Shown: in pieces, positions 1 to 8,460 of the stretch
Layout: each line of letters opens with the position of its first letter
Numbering within the stretch: position 1 is the stretch's first letter
NCBI GenBank assembly: GCA_028748925.1
Contig: JAQTPE010000004.1
Location: 1 to 32,867 of the forward strand
Direction of reading: 5' to 3'
Length of the DNA: 32,867 nt
Source of the DNA: Candidatus Omnitrophota bacterium
Lineage (GTDB): Bacteria; Omnitrophota; Gorgyraeia; 2-01-FULL-45-10
Translations under genes and position numbers: made by a program
Notes under the pieces: generated by a model
What the model was told of the DNA's origin: nothing
Databases searched by the model: none
The model's input: only the letters and a program-made list of their open reading frames with translations

Positions 1-911
1 ATCATAGAGTGCAGATATTTGATCCTTATTCCGGTGAACATTTGGGGGCGATCGGTAATCAGGACCTCTTCACGGGTGAAATTGTAGATATTATTACTTT
101 ACCGGACAGAGGACTGCTGGTAAGCGATGAGAAGGCCAATCAGATTTACCGTTTTAAGCGGACTGCGGTAACGCCCGCGGCATTTCAGACGATACCCCCG
201 CCGCTTTTAAGCGGCGAAGGGTTCACAAAACTCTGCGGGATGGCTTATGACTCAAAAGGGCGGACATATGTCATCGATGGAATAACGGGAGGAGTGCGTC
301 GGTATCTTCCGGACTTTAAACCGGATCCCGGATGGAGATTCCAGGCAACGCGCCCGGACAACGAACCTATGCTGCATAGAGCCGAGGGAGTAGCGATCGA
401 CGAATCGAAAGGGACGATCTTTTTATCCAGTGATTGGGACGGCATGATCCTTGCTTTTGATCTTGAAACCGGAAAATGGACTGGTAAGTCTATCGGGAGG
501 AGATCGGATGCCCTGACAGGCAAACCGGTCGGCCAATCGGTCTTTTCGAGATCCGTGGAAGGCCTTGCGATAATAGATCGCTATCTTTTGGCGGTTGATG
601 AAGGCGAAGATAACGCAGCGAAGAGCCGTTATGGACATTTGCTGGTTTTTGACTTAAGCAGTCCCGCGTTGTATGAAACGGACGCCGGGATGTGCCGGAA
701 GAGAATGTCCGAGGGCATTGTAGACGGATTGGTGGGATGGCTGGGGAATTATTTTTCACCGGACGCGGTCGCGGTCTTTCCCGGCAGCGCAAAACATCCG
801 GAGGCGTTAGTAGCGGTTGCGAACCAGGGCTCTTACAAAGTCACAGTCTATAAATGGGCGGATATCAAAAACGAAATAGAGATGTTGCGCAAAAAAGGAA
901 GAAACCCTTGA
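1..911 (+). CDS. Beta-propeller (NHL/phytase-like) protein, 5'-truncated by window edge
   Basis: Frame is open to position 1, so the GTG at 9 is probably not the true start. Repeated propeller-like strands (GLLVSDEKANQIYRF, GMAYDSKGRTYVIDG, EGVAIDESKGTIFLSS, EGLAIIDRYLLAVDEGED). Confidence 0.55.
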   Translation, partial: HRVQIFDPYSGEHLGAIGNQDLFTGEIVDIITLPDRGLLVSDEKANQIYRFKRTAVTPAAFQTIPPPLLSGEGFTKLCGMAYDSKGRTYVIDGITGGVRRYLPDFKPDPGWRFQATRPDNEPMLHRAEGVAIDESKGTIFLSSDWDGMILAFDLETGKWTGKSIGRRSDALTGKPVGQSVFSRSVEGLAIIDRYLLAVDEGEDNAAKSRYGHLLVFDLSSPALYETDAGMCRKRMSEGIVDGLVGWLGNYFSPDAVAVFPGSAKHPEALVAVANQGSYKVTVYKWADIKNEIEMLRKKGRNP

Positions 912-2302
912 TAAAACGATTTCTGGCTAAATGGTATGGGAATTTTACGCGTGAAGAGCTTATCCGTACTTTGCTTTTGGGAGCGGCGTTTGCTTTGATC
1001 ATCGGCACTTACTGGACGTTGCGGCCGTTGAAGGATGCTTTATTCAAAGCATGTATAATAGGCGAAGGCTGTCATATGGACGCTTCGCCTCTGGCGCTTG
1101 CCAAGATGCTTTCTGTTGTTGTGCTGATCCCTCTGGTAATGTTCTACAGCCGCCTTGTCGACCATTTCAAACGCCAGTCGCTCTTTTACGTGGTTGGCGG
1201 TATTCTGGTATGCGGGCTTCTTATCTTCAGTTTTTTATTCAATCATCCGACGTTAGGTCTGGATAATAAAGTGGCGAGCCATGGACGGTGGCTCGGCTGG
1301 GCATGGTATATTTTTGTCGAAGCCTATGGGTCGCTTTTGATCGCGCTCTTCTGGGCATATGCCTCTGATTCTATCGACGCCGAAAACGCCAAAAAATCCT
1401 TTTTTCTTATAGTCATGTTCGGCCAATTAGGCGGTATCGTAGGACCGCAATCTACGGATCTGCCGGTATTGCTCGGTTTTCGTAATTGCGCGCCCCTTAT
1501 AGTGTTATGCGCGGTAAACACTATTATCGTAATACTGATAATACGCCAATTTGCTTCGAGACTATTCCGGCAAACCGTTTCGACGCCCGCTGAAAGCAAA
1601 CCTTTGCCGGAGCATAAGAAAGAAGGCGGAGCCGGTTTTATCGAAGGATTGCGGCTTCTGGTCACAGACCGGTATCTATTCGGCATATTCCTGGTCATAA
1701 GTTTTTATGAAATAATAGTTACGATATTCGATTTTAATTTCAAGCGGCTCGTCTTTCAAAATGCCGTTGGAGATGTCTCCACGGCGCAATCGCTCGGCGA
1801 TTTCGGCACGGCGGTGAACGCGGTATCTTTTATCTGCCTTGCGTTAGGTATAGGCAATGTTCAGCGCCGGCTCGGGATGAAAACGGCGTTATGCGCCATG
1901 CCGGTTATAATCGGTATTATGGTGGTGGGTTTTAAACTGAGCCCTTCGGTTCATATACTTTTCTGGATTATGGTATCCGGCAAAGCGCTTAATTATGCCC
2001 TTAATTCGCCCTCATTGAAACAGCTTTATATTCCTACCTCTCAGGCCGCCAAGTACAAGGCCCAGGCATGGATCGAAATGTTCGGTTCGCGCAGCGCGAA
2101 GGCGTGCGGTTCCGGTGTTAATGCGCTTCTAAAGTTTTTTCAGACGCGCGCCGGAAGCGCTGTCGCAGGTTTCGCTATGTATGTTACTTTCGCGAGCTCT
2201 CTTTCCGGAGTGCTTCTTGTATTCTGGTTTTTCGTGGCGATCTTCCTTTCGAGAGAGTATGACCGGAGAGTAAAACCCGTTAAAGAGGAGGCAGCACGAT
2301 AA
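908..2302 (+). CDS. Tlc/NTT-family nucleotide (ATP/ADP-type) transporter
   Basis: About 12 hydrophobic segments; N-terminal TYWTLRPLKDALF resembles the 'LRxxKDxLV' signature of the family; 'WIEMFGSRSAKACGSGVNALL' in the C-terminal half. TTG start at 908 overlaps the upstream stop, with a purine-rich SD (aaaggaag). The called start at 854 lies inside the upstream gene. Confidence 0.8.
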   Translation: MIKRFLAKWYGNFTREELIRTLLLGAAFALIIGTYWTLRPLKDALFKACIIGEGCHMDASPLALAKMLSVVVLIPLVMFYSRLVDHFKRQSLFYVVGGILVCGLLIFSFLFNHPTLGLDNKVASHGRWLGWAWYIFVEAYGSLLIALFWAYASDSIDAENAKKSFFLIVMFGQLGGIVGPQSTDLPVLLGFRNCAPLIVLCAVNTIIVILIIRQFASRLFRQTVSTPAESKPLPEHKKEGGAGFIEGLRLLVTDRYLFGIFLVISFYEIIVTIFDFNFKRLVFQNAVGDVSTAQSLGDFGTAVNAVSFICLALGIGNVQRRLGMKTALCAMPVIIGIMVVGFKLSPSVHILFWIMVSGKALNYALNSPSLKQLYIPTSQAAKYKAQAWIEMFGSRSAKACGSGVNALLKFFQTRAGSAVAGFAMYVTFASSLSGVLLVFWFFVAIFLSREYDRRVKPVKEEAAR

Positions 2303-3408
2303 TGAAGATCAAAAGTTTTCTATTGATATCCGTTTTGATAATAACAGGCGCCATGAGCGGATGCCAGGCCCTGCAGGGAAATCCTTACGAACTGCATGGA
2401 GATAAAAATTTTTATACAGGCTATGAACCGGTCAATCCGGACGGAACGGTTAATGCGGTAATAGAGATCAGTTCAGGCGACAATGATAAATGGGAAGTTC
2501 GAAAAGACGGAGTTATGAGGTGGGACCAGGAAGACGGCAAACCTCGTATAGTGAAATATCTGGGTTATCCAACGAACTATGGCATGGTACCGAAAACAGT
2601 TTGGGGCGACGGCGATCCGCTGGATATACTGGTTATAGGAAAGCAGCTGAAGCGGGGCCAGGTGATAAAAGCAAAACTTGTAGGGGTTCTGAAAATGAAA
2701 GGTGAAGGAGCCCGGGATGATAAGTTGATAGCGGTATTACCGGATACCTGTTTCGGCGGTGTAAACAATATGGATGAATTCGATCGGGACTTTCCGGGCG
2801 CGTCGTCTATTATAGAAACATGGTTTATGAATTATAAAGGTCCCGGTAAAGTGGAGACGGAGGGATTCGATTCCGCGGAAGAAGCCGGTTCAATGCTAAA
2901 AGACGCCATAAAAGGATTTACGTTTTCATCTGCCATGCCAAAACCTGCCGTTGGCGGCGATGGTGATAATATGAGGGTTCATAGGAGATTTATGCTGGAA
3001 GCGGTAAAGGAAGCGCAAAAAAGTTTACTTGAAGACGGAATTCCGGAAGGATCTGTCCTGATCAAAGAAGGCAGGATCATCGGCCGCGGGCACAATAAGA
3101 GATCGCGGAAGGATTCTTCATATGTTAACTCGGAGATAGATTGTCTGGAGAATGCGGGTATTCTGACAGGGCAGGGTTGCGGAAACTGCACGCTTTATAC
3201 TACTCTATCGCCGTGTGATGAGGCTGCCGATACTATCATAGCGCATAAAATTCCCATCGTGGTCATAGGGGAGAACGAAACCTTTAAAGGTCCGGAAGGC
3301 TATTTGCAGGTTAAGGGGGTGCGATTGATAGATCTGGACATGAAAGAATGCAAAGATATGATGCGGGGCTTTATGAAGAAACATGCGGTAGCATGGGATG
3401 ACGATTAG
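2302..3408 (+). CDS. Putative lipoprotein: family I inorganic pyrophosphatase fused to a cytosine-deaminase-like (FCY1-type) domain
   Basis: Signal peptide with lipobox-like ...ITGAMSGC; PPase signature GDGDPLDILV plus YPTNYG and VGVLKM; C-terminal ~140 aa strongly resembles yeast-type cytosine deaminase (GRGHNKR, ExxxLENAGxL, TLYTTLSPCD, IVVIGENETFKGPEGYLQ). Confidence 0.8.
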   Translation: MKIKSFLLISVLIITGAMSGCQALQGNPYELHGDKNFYTGYEPVNPDGTVNAVIEISSGDNDKWEVRKDGVMRWDQEDGKPRIVKYLGYPTNYGMVPKTVWGDGDPLDILVIGKQLKRGQVIKAKLVGVLKMKGEGARDDKLIAVLPDTCFGGVNNMDEFDRDFPGASSIIETWFMNYKGPGKVETEGFDSAEEAGSMLKDAIKGFTFSSAMPKPAVGGDGDNMRVHRRFMLEAVKEAQKSLLEDGIPEGSVLIKEGRIIGRGHNKRSRKDSSYVNSEIDCLENAGILTGQGCGNCTLYTTLSPCDEAADTIIAHKIPIVVIGENETFKGPEGYLQVKGVRLIDLDMKECKDMMRGFMKKHAVAWDDD

Positions 3409-3527
3409 CCGCGGAGAGTAACCCCGGCAGAATTTGACTTATGATATTTTCAAACACGGATGTTTAAAAAAGAGGTTACCAAAAGAGTCCACTTTTTACT
3501 TGTAGTATTGTAGTTTAAAAAAACAGG

Positions 3528-3710
3528 CTGACGCATTGGCGTGTCAGTGGAAAAGATGGGAGCATAGACGTTCCTAAAAAAGGACGTCTTTTTTATTTCC
3601 GGAGTTTTGAGCACAAAGAAGTGCCTGGTAAGGGTATAGGCGCCCTGTTTGATGCCGCGGTGGCAAAGACAGGGCGTCTCGTTTTATTCGGTATAAAAAA
3701 GGAGGTTATA
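3528..3710 (+). ncRNA. Candidate structured 5' leader RNA upstream of the porin/amtB/glnK operon
   Basis: Successive hairpins: CTGAC..GTCAG (3528-3547), the U-tract hairpin at 3566-3595, CAC/GTG (3612-3623), and a long CGCCCTGT..TGCC/GGCA..ACAGGGCG hairpin (3641-3676). The region ends at a strong SD (aaaggaggttata) before GTG 3711. No known riboswitch class recognised. Confidence 0.4.
3566..3595 (+). terminator. Rho-independent terminator/attenuator-like hairpin in the leader of the porin-amtB-glnK operon
   Basis: AGACGTTCC-TAAAAAA-GGACGTCT followed by TTTTTTA. Confidence 0.6.
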
Positions 3711-5051
3711 GTGTTTTTCCCGCGAAAGAAAGTTTTAGCCGTATTGATATTAGTATCATTTACGAATCTGTCCTCAGTTTTCGCCGATACCGGACTGAGC
3801 GAGGTCGAAGAGCTTAAGAAAGAGATAGCGGTAATGCAGGAACGTCTTAACGCCATGGAGACAAGGCTGCGGCAGTCGGAAATGAAAACGTCCGCCATTG
3901 AAAAAGAGAAGAAGACCGCGGAGACGGGCATACAGGCTGCCGTGACTTCACTTGCCAAAGAGATAGAGTTCCACGGTTTTGTCGACACTTCCTATATATT
4001 AAATACCAACACGCCGAAGTCGCCGAACCCGAGAACCAATAATTTCAGAATATTCGACACCGACGCGAACGGATTCATGTTTAATATGGCACAGCTGAAT
4101 TTTGAGAAGCCCATATCGAAAGAATCGCCTGTCGGGTTCAGGACAGATCTCGATTTTGGGCAGGATGCCAAACTTATACACGCTAATGGCCTCGGCGATC
4201 CCAACGATGTATTCGATCTGCAGCAGGCATACGCTCAGCTCATGATCCCTTTCAGCATCCCTTTCGTGGATACCTTGAGTTTTAAGGCGGGTAAGTATGT
4301 CACGCTGATGGGAGCGGAAGTGATAGAGTCTGTAAATAACTGGAATTTTTCCAGATCATTTTTATTCGGTTACGCCATACCTTTTACGCATCTGGGTGTC
4401 AGGGCGTACTATAAACCATTAGCCGAAGTTCCTGTCGATGCCTATATAGGTATTGTGAACGGATGGGATAATGTGGTCGACAACAATGCGGCAAAGACCC
4501 TGGAAGCACAGATTAATTATTATCCGAACGACAACTTATCTTTCAGTATAGGCGGAATGTTCGGGCCGGAGAGGGCCGATAATAACAGAGATTTCAGGGA
4601 TCTCATAGATTTTGTGGCTACATATAAGGTAACGGACAAATTGACCCTAAAGGCAAATTATGATTATGGCTGGGAGAAAAACGGCGCGACATATCTGCCA
4701 TCCAGCGGCGATAGCCCGACCGCTACAGGGTTGGATGATAAAGATGCTTCATGGCAGGGGATTGCCCTGTACGCAAAATATGACATCTACGATTGGTGGT
4801 CATTGGCGGGCAGGTGCGAATATTTTAGCGATCCGCAGGGGGTCAGGACGGGAGTATTTGTAAATAATAATGGTATGGATCATCTTGACCTTATGGAGTA
4901 CACGTTGACAAGTGAATTTAAGATATTTAAGAACCTGATCGCCAGACTGGAGTACAGGTATGATAAAGCAAGCAATCAGGTCTTCTTCAAAGATAAGGTC
5001 ACCGCAAATAACCAAAGTACGTTTGCGGCCGAAATGATCTACAAATTTTAA
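3711..5051 (+). CDS. Outer-membrane beta-barrel porin (BBP2/OmpL-like family)
   Basis: GTG at 3711 after aaaggaggttata; signal peptide FFPRKKVLAVLILVSFTNLSSVFA; N-terminal coiled coil (EVEELKKEIAVMQERLNAMETRLRQSE); repeated amphipathic strands; C-terminal ...AAEMIYKF. The listed start at 3621 lacks an SD and falls within the structured leader. Confidence 0.75.
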   Translation: MFFPRKKVLAVLILVSFTNLSSVFADTGLSEVEELKKEIAVMQERLNAMETRLRQSEMKTSAIEKEKKTAETGIQAAVTSLAKEIEFHGFVDTSYILNTNTPKSPNPRTNNFRIFDTDANGFMFNMAQLNFEKPISKESPVGFRTDLDFGQDAKLIHANGLGDPNDVFDLQQAYAQLMIPFSIPFVDTLSFKAGKYVTLMGAEVIESVNNWNFSRSFLFGYAIPFTHLGVRAYYKPLAEVPVDAYIGIVNGWDNVVDNNAAKTLEAQINYYPNDNLSFSIGGMFGPERADNNRDFRDLIDFVATYKVTDKLTLKANYDYGWEKNGATYLPSSGDSPTATGLDDKDASWQGIALYAKYDIYDWWSLAGRCEYFSDPQGVRTGVFVNNNGMDHLDLMEYTLTSEFKIFKNLIARLEYRYDKASNQVFFKDKVTANNQSTFAAEMIYKF

Positions 5052-5080
5052 GCCGCAAAAAGAGAAAGGGGGATGTTTCT

Positions 5081-6439
5081 ATGTTCAGGATCATAGGTTT
5101 ATTTCTTATGGCGTCTCTGGGATTAATTCCCGCGTGTTTTGCGCAGGATCCCGGAGGAGCCGCTACGCTTGCAAGCAATCCGCAATTGCCGGTCGATTAT
5201 GTGTGGGTCCTCATGTGCGGGTTTCTTGTGTTCTTTATGCAGGCAGGGTTTGCTATGGTCGAGGCAGGTTTTTGCAGAGCCAAGAACGTCACGAACCTTA
5301 TGGCGAAAAATACCATTGATTTTGTGGTTGCGTCTTTGGTCTTTATGGCTATCGGTTTCGCGTTTATGATGGGCAACGATTACCGCGGCCTAATCGGAAC
5401 CACAGGATGGTTTTTACATGGTTCGAATTATGACGTAAGCAGGTATCTGGTCTTCTTCTGGCAACTGGTATTCGCGGGAACCGCGGCCACCATCGTTTCC
5501 GGGGCTATTGCAGAACGCCTGAAGTTCAAAGCATATTTTCTATATAGCCTGGCTGTCAGCGCTATAATCTATCCTATATACGGACACTGGGTATGGGGTG
5601 GAGGATGGTTATCAAAAATACCTTTTGGATTAGGACATCTTGATTTTGCGGGATCAGGGGTAGTGCATACCGTCGGAGGTTTTGTTGGCCTGGCCGGCGC
5701 CATCATATTAGGCCCGAGGTTCGGCAAGTTTTGTAAAGACGGTAAGCCTAAAGCCATACCCGGACATAGCATTACATTAGCCGCGCTGGGTACATTTATA
5801 TTGTGGTTCGGCTGGTTTGGTTTTAATCCGGGTTCTACTTTTTCGGCGCACCAGCTAAGAATTGCCGTCATCGCGGTTAATACCAATCTGGCGGCAGCGG
5901 CAGGCGCCGCGGTGGCGATATTACTGGTATTCGCTAAGACCAAAAAATGGGATGTCGGTATGATGCTGAATGGCTGTCTTGCGGGTCTCGTTGCCGTTAC
6001 CGCTCCATGCGCCTGGATTGAAGCATGGGCGGCTGTTGTGATCGGCGCGATTGCGGGCGGGTTAGTTGTGTTGAGTGTTTATTTCTGGGAAAGACGAGGA
6101 GTCGATGACCCTGTAGGCGCGGTGAGTGTTCACGGGATAAACGGAGTTTGGGGCTTAATCAGCGTAGGTCTATTCGCCGATGGTACTTATGGTTTGGGCA
6201 CTACCGACGGACCATTGGTTAGAGGGTTATTTTATGGCGGGGGAGCGGGGCAATTGATCGCACAGGTGATTGGGGCCGCAGTTTGTGTTGCCTGGGCGTT
6301 CACACTGGGGTTGGCTGTGTTTAAAATCATGGATAAGTATTTCGGGATACGGGTTTCTCCGGAAGAAGAGTTAAAGGGCCTGGATATACCGGAACACGGA
6401 CAACCGGCATATCCGAACTTCTATGCTCGCGGTAATTAA
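5081..6439 (+). CDS. amtB: Ammonium transporter, Amt family
   Basis: Signal peptide, then VLMCGFLVFFMQAGFAMVEAGFCRAKNV, SGAIAERLKF, PIYGHWVWGGGWL, GSGVVHTVGGFVGLAGA, SVHGINGVWGLISVGLFA: classic Amt motifs. Confidence 0.96.
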   Translation: MFRIIGLFLMASLGLIPACFAQDPGGAATLASNPQLPVDYVWVLMCGFLVFFMQAGFAMVEAGFCRAKNVTNLMAKNTIDFVVASLVFMAIGFAFMMGNDYRGLIGTTGWFLHGSNYDVSRYLVFFWQLVFAGTAATIVSGAIAERLKFKAYFLYSLAVSAIIYPIYGHWVWGGGWLSKIPFGLGHLDFAGSGVVHTVGGFVGLAGAIILGPRFGKFCKDGKPKAIPGHSITLAALGTFILWFGWFGFNPGSTFSAHQLRIAVIAVNTNLAAAAGAAVAILLVFAKTKKWDVGMMLNGCLAGLVAVTAPCAWIEAWAAVVIGAIAGGLVVLSVYFWERRGVDDPVGAVSVHGINGVWGLISVGLFADGTYGLGTTDGPLVRGLFYGGGAGQLIAQVIGAAVCVAWAFTLGLAVFKIMDKYFGIRVSPEEELKGLDIPEHGQPAYPNFYARGN

Positions 6440-6507
6440 ATATTAGCTGTTTTTGCTCTCCACATTTCTAATGGTTATAAGGGGACGAAGAAGGTTGAGG
6501 AGGTATT

Positions 6508-6846
6508 ATGAAAAAAATAGAGGCGGTTTTTAGGGTAGAGAAACTGGAAGATGTTACCGATGCCCTGGAAAAAATCGGATGTCCCGGGATGATGATCACC
6601 AATATTGAGGGGCACGGCAGGCAGAAGGGGTTGATCGAACAATTCAGGGGCAGGGAATATAAGGTAAGGTTTCTTCCGAAAGTGAAAGTCGAGATCGTGG
6701 TAAATGACGGAGATGCCGATAAGGCGGTAAACGCTATTACCAGGGCTGCCCGGACGGAAGAGATCGGAGACGGTAAGATCTTCATTTCCAATATAGAGAA
6801 TGTAATACGAATACGCACCGGAGAGAAAGGGGATGTGGCCATATAG
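6508..6846 (+). CDS. glnK: Nitrogen regulatory protein PII
   Basis: 112 aa; T-loop GREYKVRFLPKVKVEIVV with the uridylylatable Tyr; C-terminal DGKIFISNIENVIRIRTGEKGDVAI; directly downstream of amtB. Confidence 0.93.
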   Translation: MKKIEAVFRVEKLEDVTDALEKIGCPGMMITNIEGHGRQKGLIEQFRGREYKVRFLPKVKVEIVVNDGDADKAVNAITRAARTEEIGDGKIFISNIENVIRIRTGEKGDVAI

Positions 6847-6879
6847 TCGATTGCCCTCCGGTGATATACAGGACGCCGT

Positions 6880-6910
6880 AAAATGTCCGCCTCTTAAGGG
6901 CGGACATTTT
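6880..6910. terminator. Bidirectional Rho-independent terminator after glnK
   Basis: Perfect 12-bp inverted repeat AAAATGTCCGCC-tcttaag-GGCGGACATTTT. Confidence 0.9.
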
Positions 6911-6937
6911 GCATTTATTCCAACCGATGAATTTCGC

Positions 6938-6965
6938 TTGTTTACAGCAGTAATTGGTTTATAAT
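6938..6965 (+). promoter_or_regulatory. Sigma70-like promoter for cdaA
   Basis: TTGTTT (6938) - 16 nt - TATAAT (6960), upstream of SD aaaggagg. Confidence 0.55.
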
Positions 6966-7002
6966 AGATAGTTGTATTCTGTGTTTTTTAAAGGAGGAGA
7001 TT

Positions 7003-8460
7003 ATGTTAAATCGTATCTTAACCTTTTTTCAGCATGCGAAGATCGCGGACATTGCCGACATCGGGATTATTGCGGTATTTTGTTATCTGATTCTGGTCTG
7101 GCTCAAAAAAGCCCGGGCGCGGTTCATATTTATCGGTATGATAATGATGAGCGCCTTGTATATATTGGCGCGCTTGTTCGGGCTCTACTTAACTACCGTA
7201 GCGCTTCAGACATTTTTCGCCGTTGCTCTTATTGTGATAGCCATAATCTTTCAGGATGACCTGCGTCATCTTTTTGAAAGAATAGCCATCTTCAGCGTTG
7301 CGCGCAGGCACCGCGTCGTAACGCCCTTTACGCAGAATGTAGAAATTTTAGGCAGCGCCCTGGCGAATCTATCCCGCAAAAGAATAGGGGTTTTGATCGT
7401 TGTCAGAGGAACCGATCTTCTCGAACGGCACTTGGAGGCGGGGGTTGTATTGGATGCCGTTATAAGCGAAGTCCTTCTCGAGAGCATTTTTGACCGCCAT
7501 GTGCCAAGCCACGATGGCGCTGTAATTGTAGATGCCGGACGTATAACCAAATTGGGATGTCATCTGCCGCTTTCCACGAATATCAAAGAGATCGGACGGC
7601 TGGGTACGCGCCATGCCGCGGCCCTGGGCATAACCGAACGTACAGACGCTCTTTCTCTTGTAGTTTCAGAAGAGGAGGGAAGTATCTCGGTGGCGGAGAA
7701 CGGCAGGATAAGGAACTTAAAGGATATCACTCAGCTTAACAACACTCTACAGGATTTCTATCGCAGAAAATTTCCTGAAAAAAAGAAAACGGGTTTAAAA
7801 CGTTTTTTGATGGAACATTATCCGGAAAAGATAATCGCTGTTCTGATTGCCTGCAGTCTATGGGTAGTGTTCGGGCACCGCACAGAGAATGTCCGGAGAG
7901 ACTTTGTCGTCCCTATAGAATATCGCAATCTTCCCGCGGATCGGATTATTAACGAACCAAAGACAAAAGAAGTAACGGTGACATTGGGCGGGAATGAACA
8001 GGAATTCAACCTCCTTAAGCCGCAGGAATTAAAAATATCTTTGGATATGTCCGGTATTAAAGACGGAGAGAACGAGATCGGTTTTTCTAATGATCTGGTG
8101 CGGAATACTTCCGCTCTTTCCATTGTCAATATCGATCCGGCGCAGATCATTGTAAATTCATACCGGCTTGTACCGCTTACTGTTCCGGTTAAATTAAAGA
8201 CCAAAGGGAAACTGCCGTCAGAAGTTGTGGCGCGAAGTATGAAAGTGGAGCCGGAGTCGCTTTCAATTATGGCCCCCAGCACAATGCCTCGCGATAAAAT
8301 TAACATTGATATGGAGCCTATAGATCTAACATCGGTAAAGCAAACAACGACTATTACGCCTAAGCTTATATTCACACCCGATATCCGGTTCTCCGGAGAC
8401 AAGAATCCCGACTTAAAGGTTATTATTGAGGTCGAAAAGAAAGAAAAACCGAATGGATAA
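7003..8460 (+). CDS. cdaA: Diadenylate cyclase (CdaA-type) fused to YbbR/CdaR-like domains
   Basis: N-terminal transmembrane segments, then the DAC domain with DGA (SHDGAVIVD) and RHx (LGTRHAAALGITERTDA) motifs; further TM (IIAVLIACSLWVVFGH) and YbbR-like repeats (VPIEYRNLPADRIINEPKTKEVTVTLGG...). Confidence 0.92.
   Translation: MLNRILTFFQHAKIADIADIGIIAVFCYLILVWLKKARARFIFIGMIMMSALYILARLFGLYLTTVALQTFFAVALIVIAIIFQDDLRHLFERIAIFSVARRHRVVTPFTQNVEILGSALANLSRKRIGVLIVVRGTDLLERHLEAGVVLDAVISEVLLESIFDRHVPSHDGAVIVDAGRITKLGCHLPLSTNIKEIGRLGTRHAAALGITERTDALSLVVSEEEGSISVAENGRIRNLKDITQLNNTLQDFYRRKFPEKKKTGLKRFLMEHYPEKIIAVLIACSLWVVFGHRTENVRRDFVVPIEYRNLPADRIINEPKTKEVTVTLGGNEQEFNLLKPQELKISLDMSGIKDGENEIGFSNDLVRNTSALSIVNIDPAQIIVNSYRLVPLTVPVKLKTKGKLPSEVVARSMKVEPESLSIMAPSTMPRDKINIDMEPIDLTSVKQTTTITPKLIFTPDIRFSGDKNPDLKVIIEVEKKEKPNG

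Noticed and set aside
3621-3710. N-terminal extension MPGKGIGALFDAAVAKTGRLVLFGIKKEVI of the porin ORF
   Set aside because: No SD at 3621 and it overlaps a strong hairpin; GTG 3711 has an excellent SD and begins a normal signal peptide.
7818-8402. 194-aa minus-strand ORF
   Set aside because: Fully antisense to the YbbR part of the cdaA fusion; no SD or family signal; a by-product of codon usage in the sense gene.
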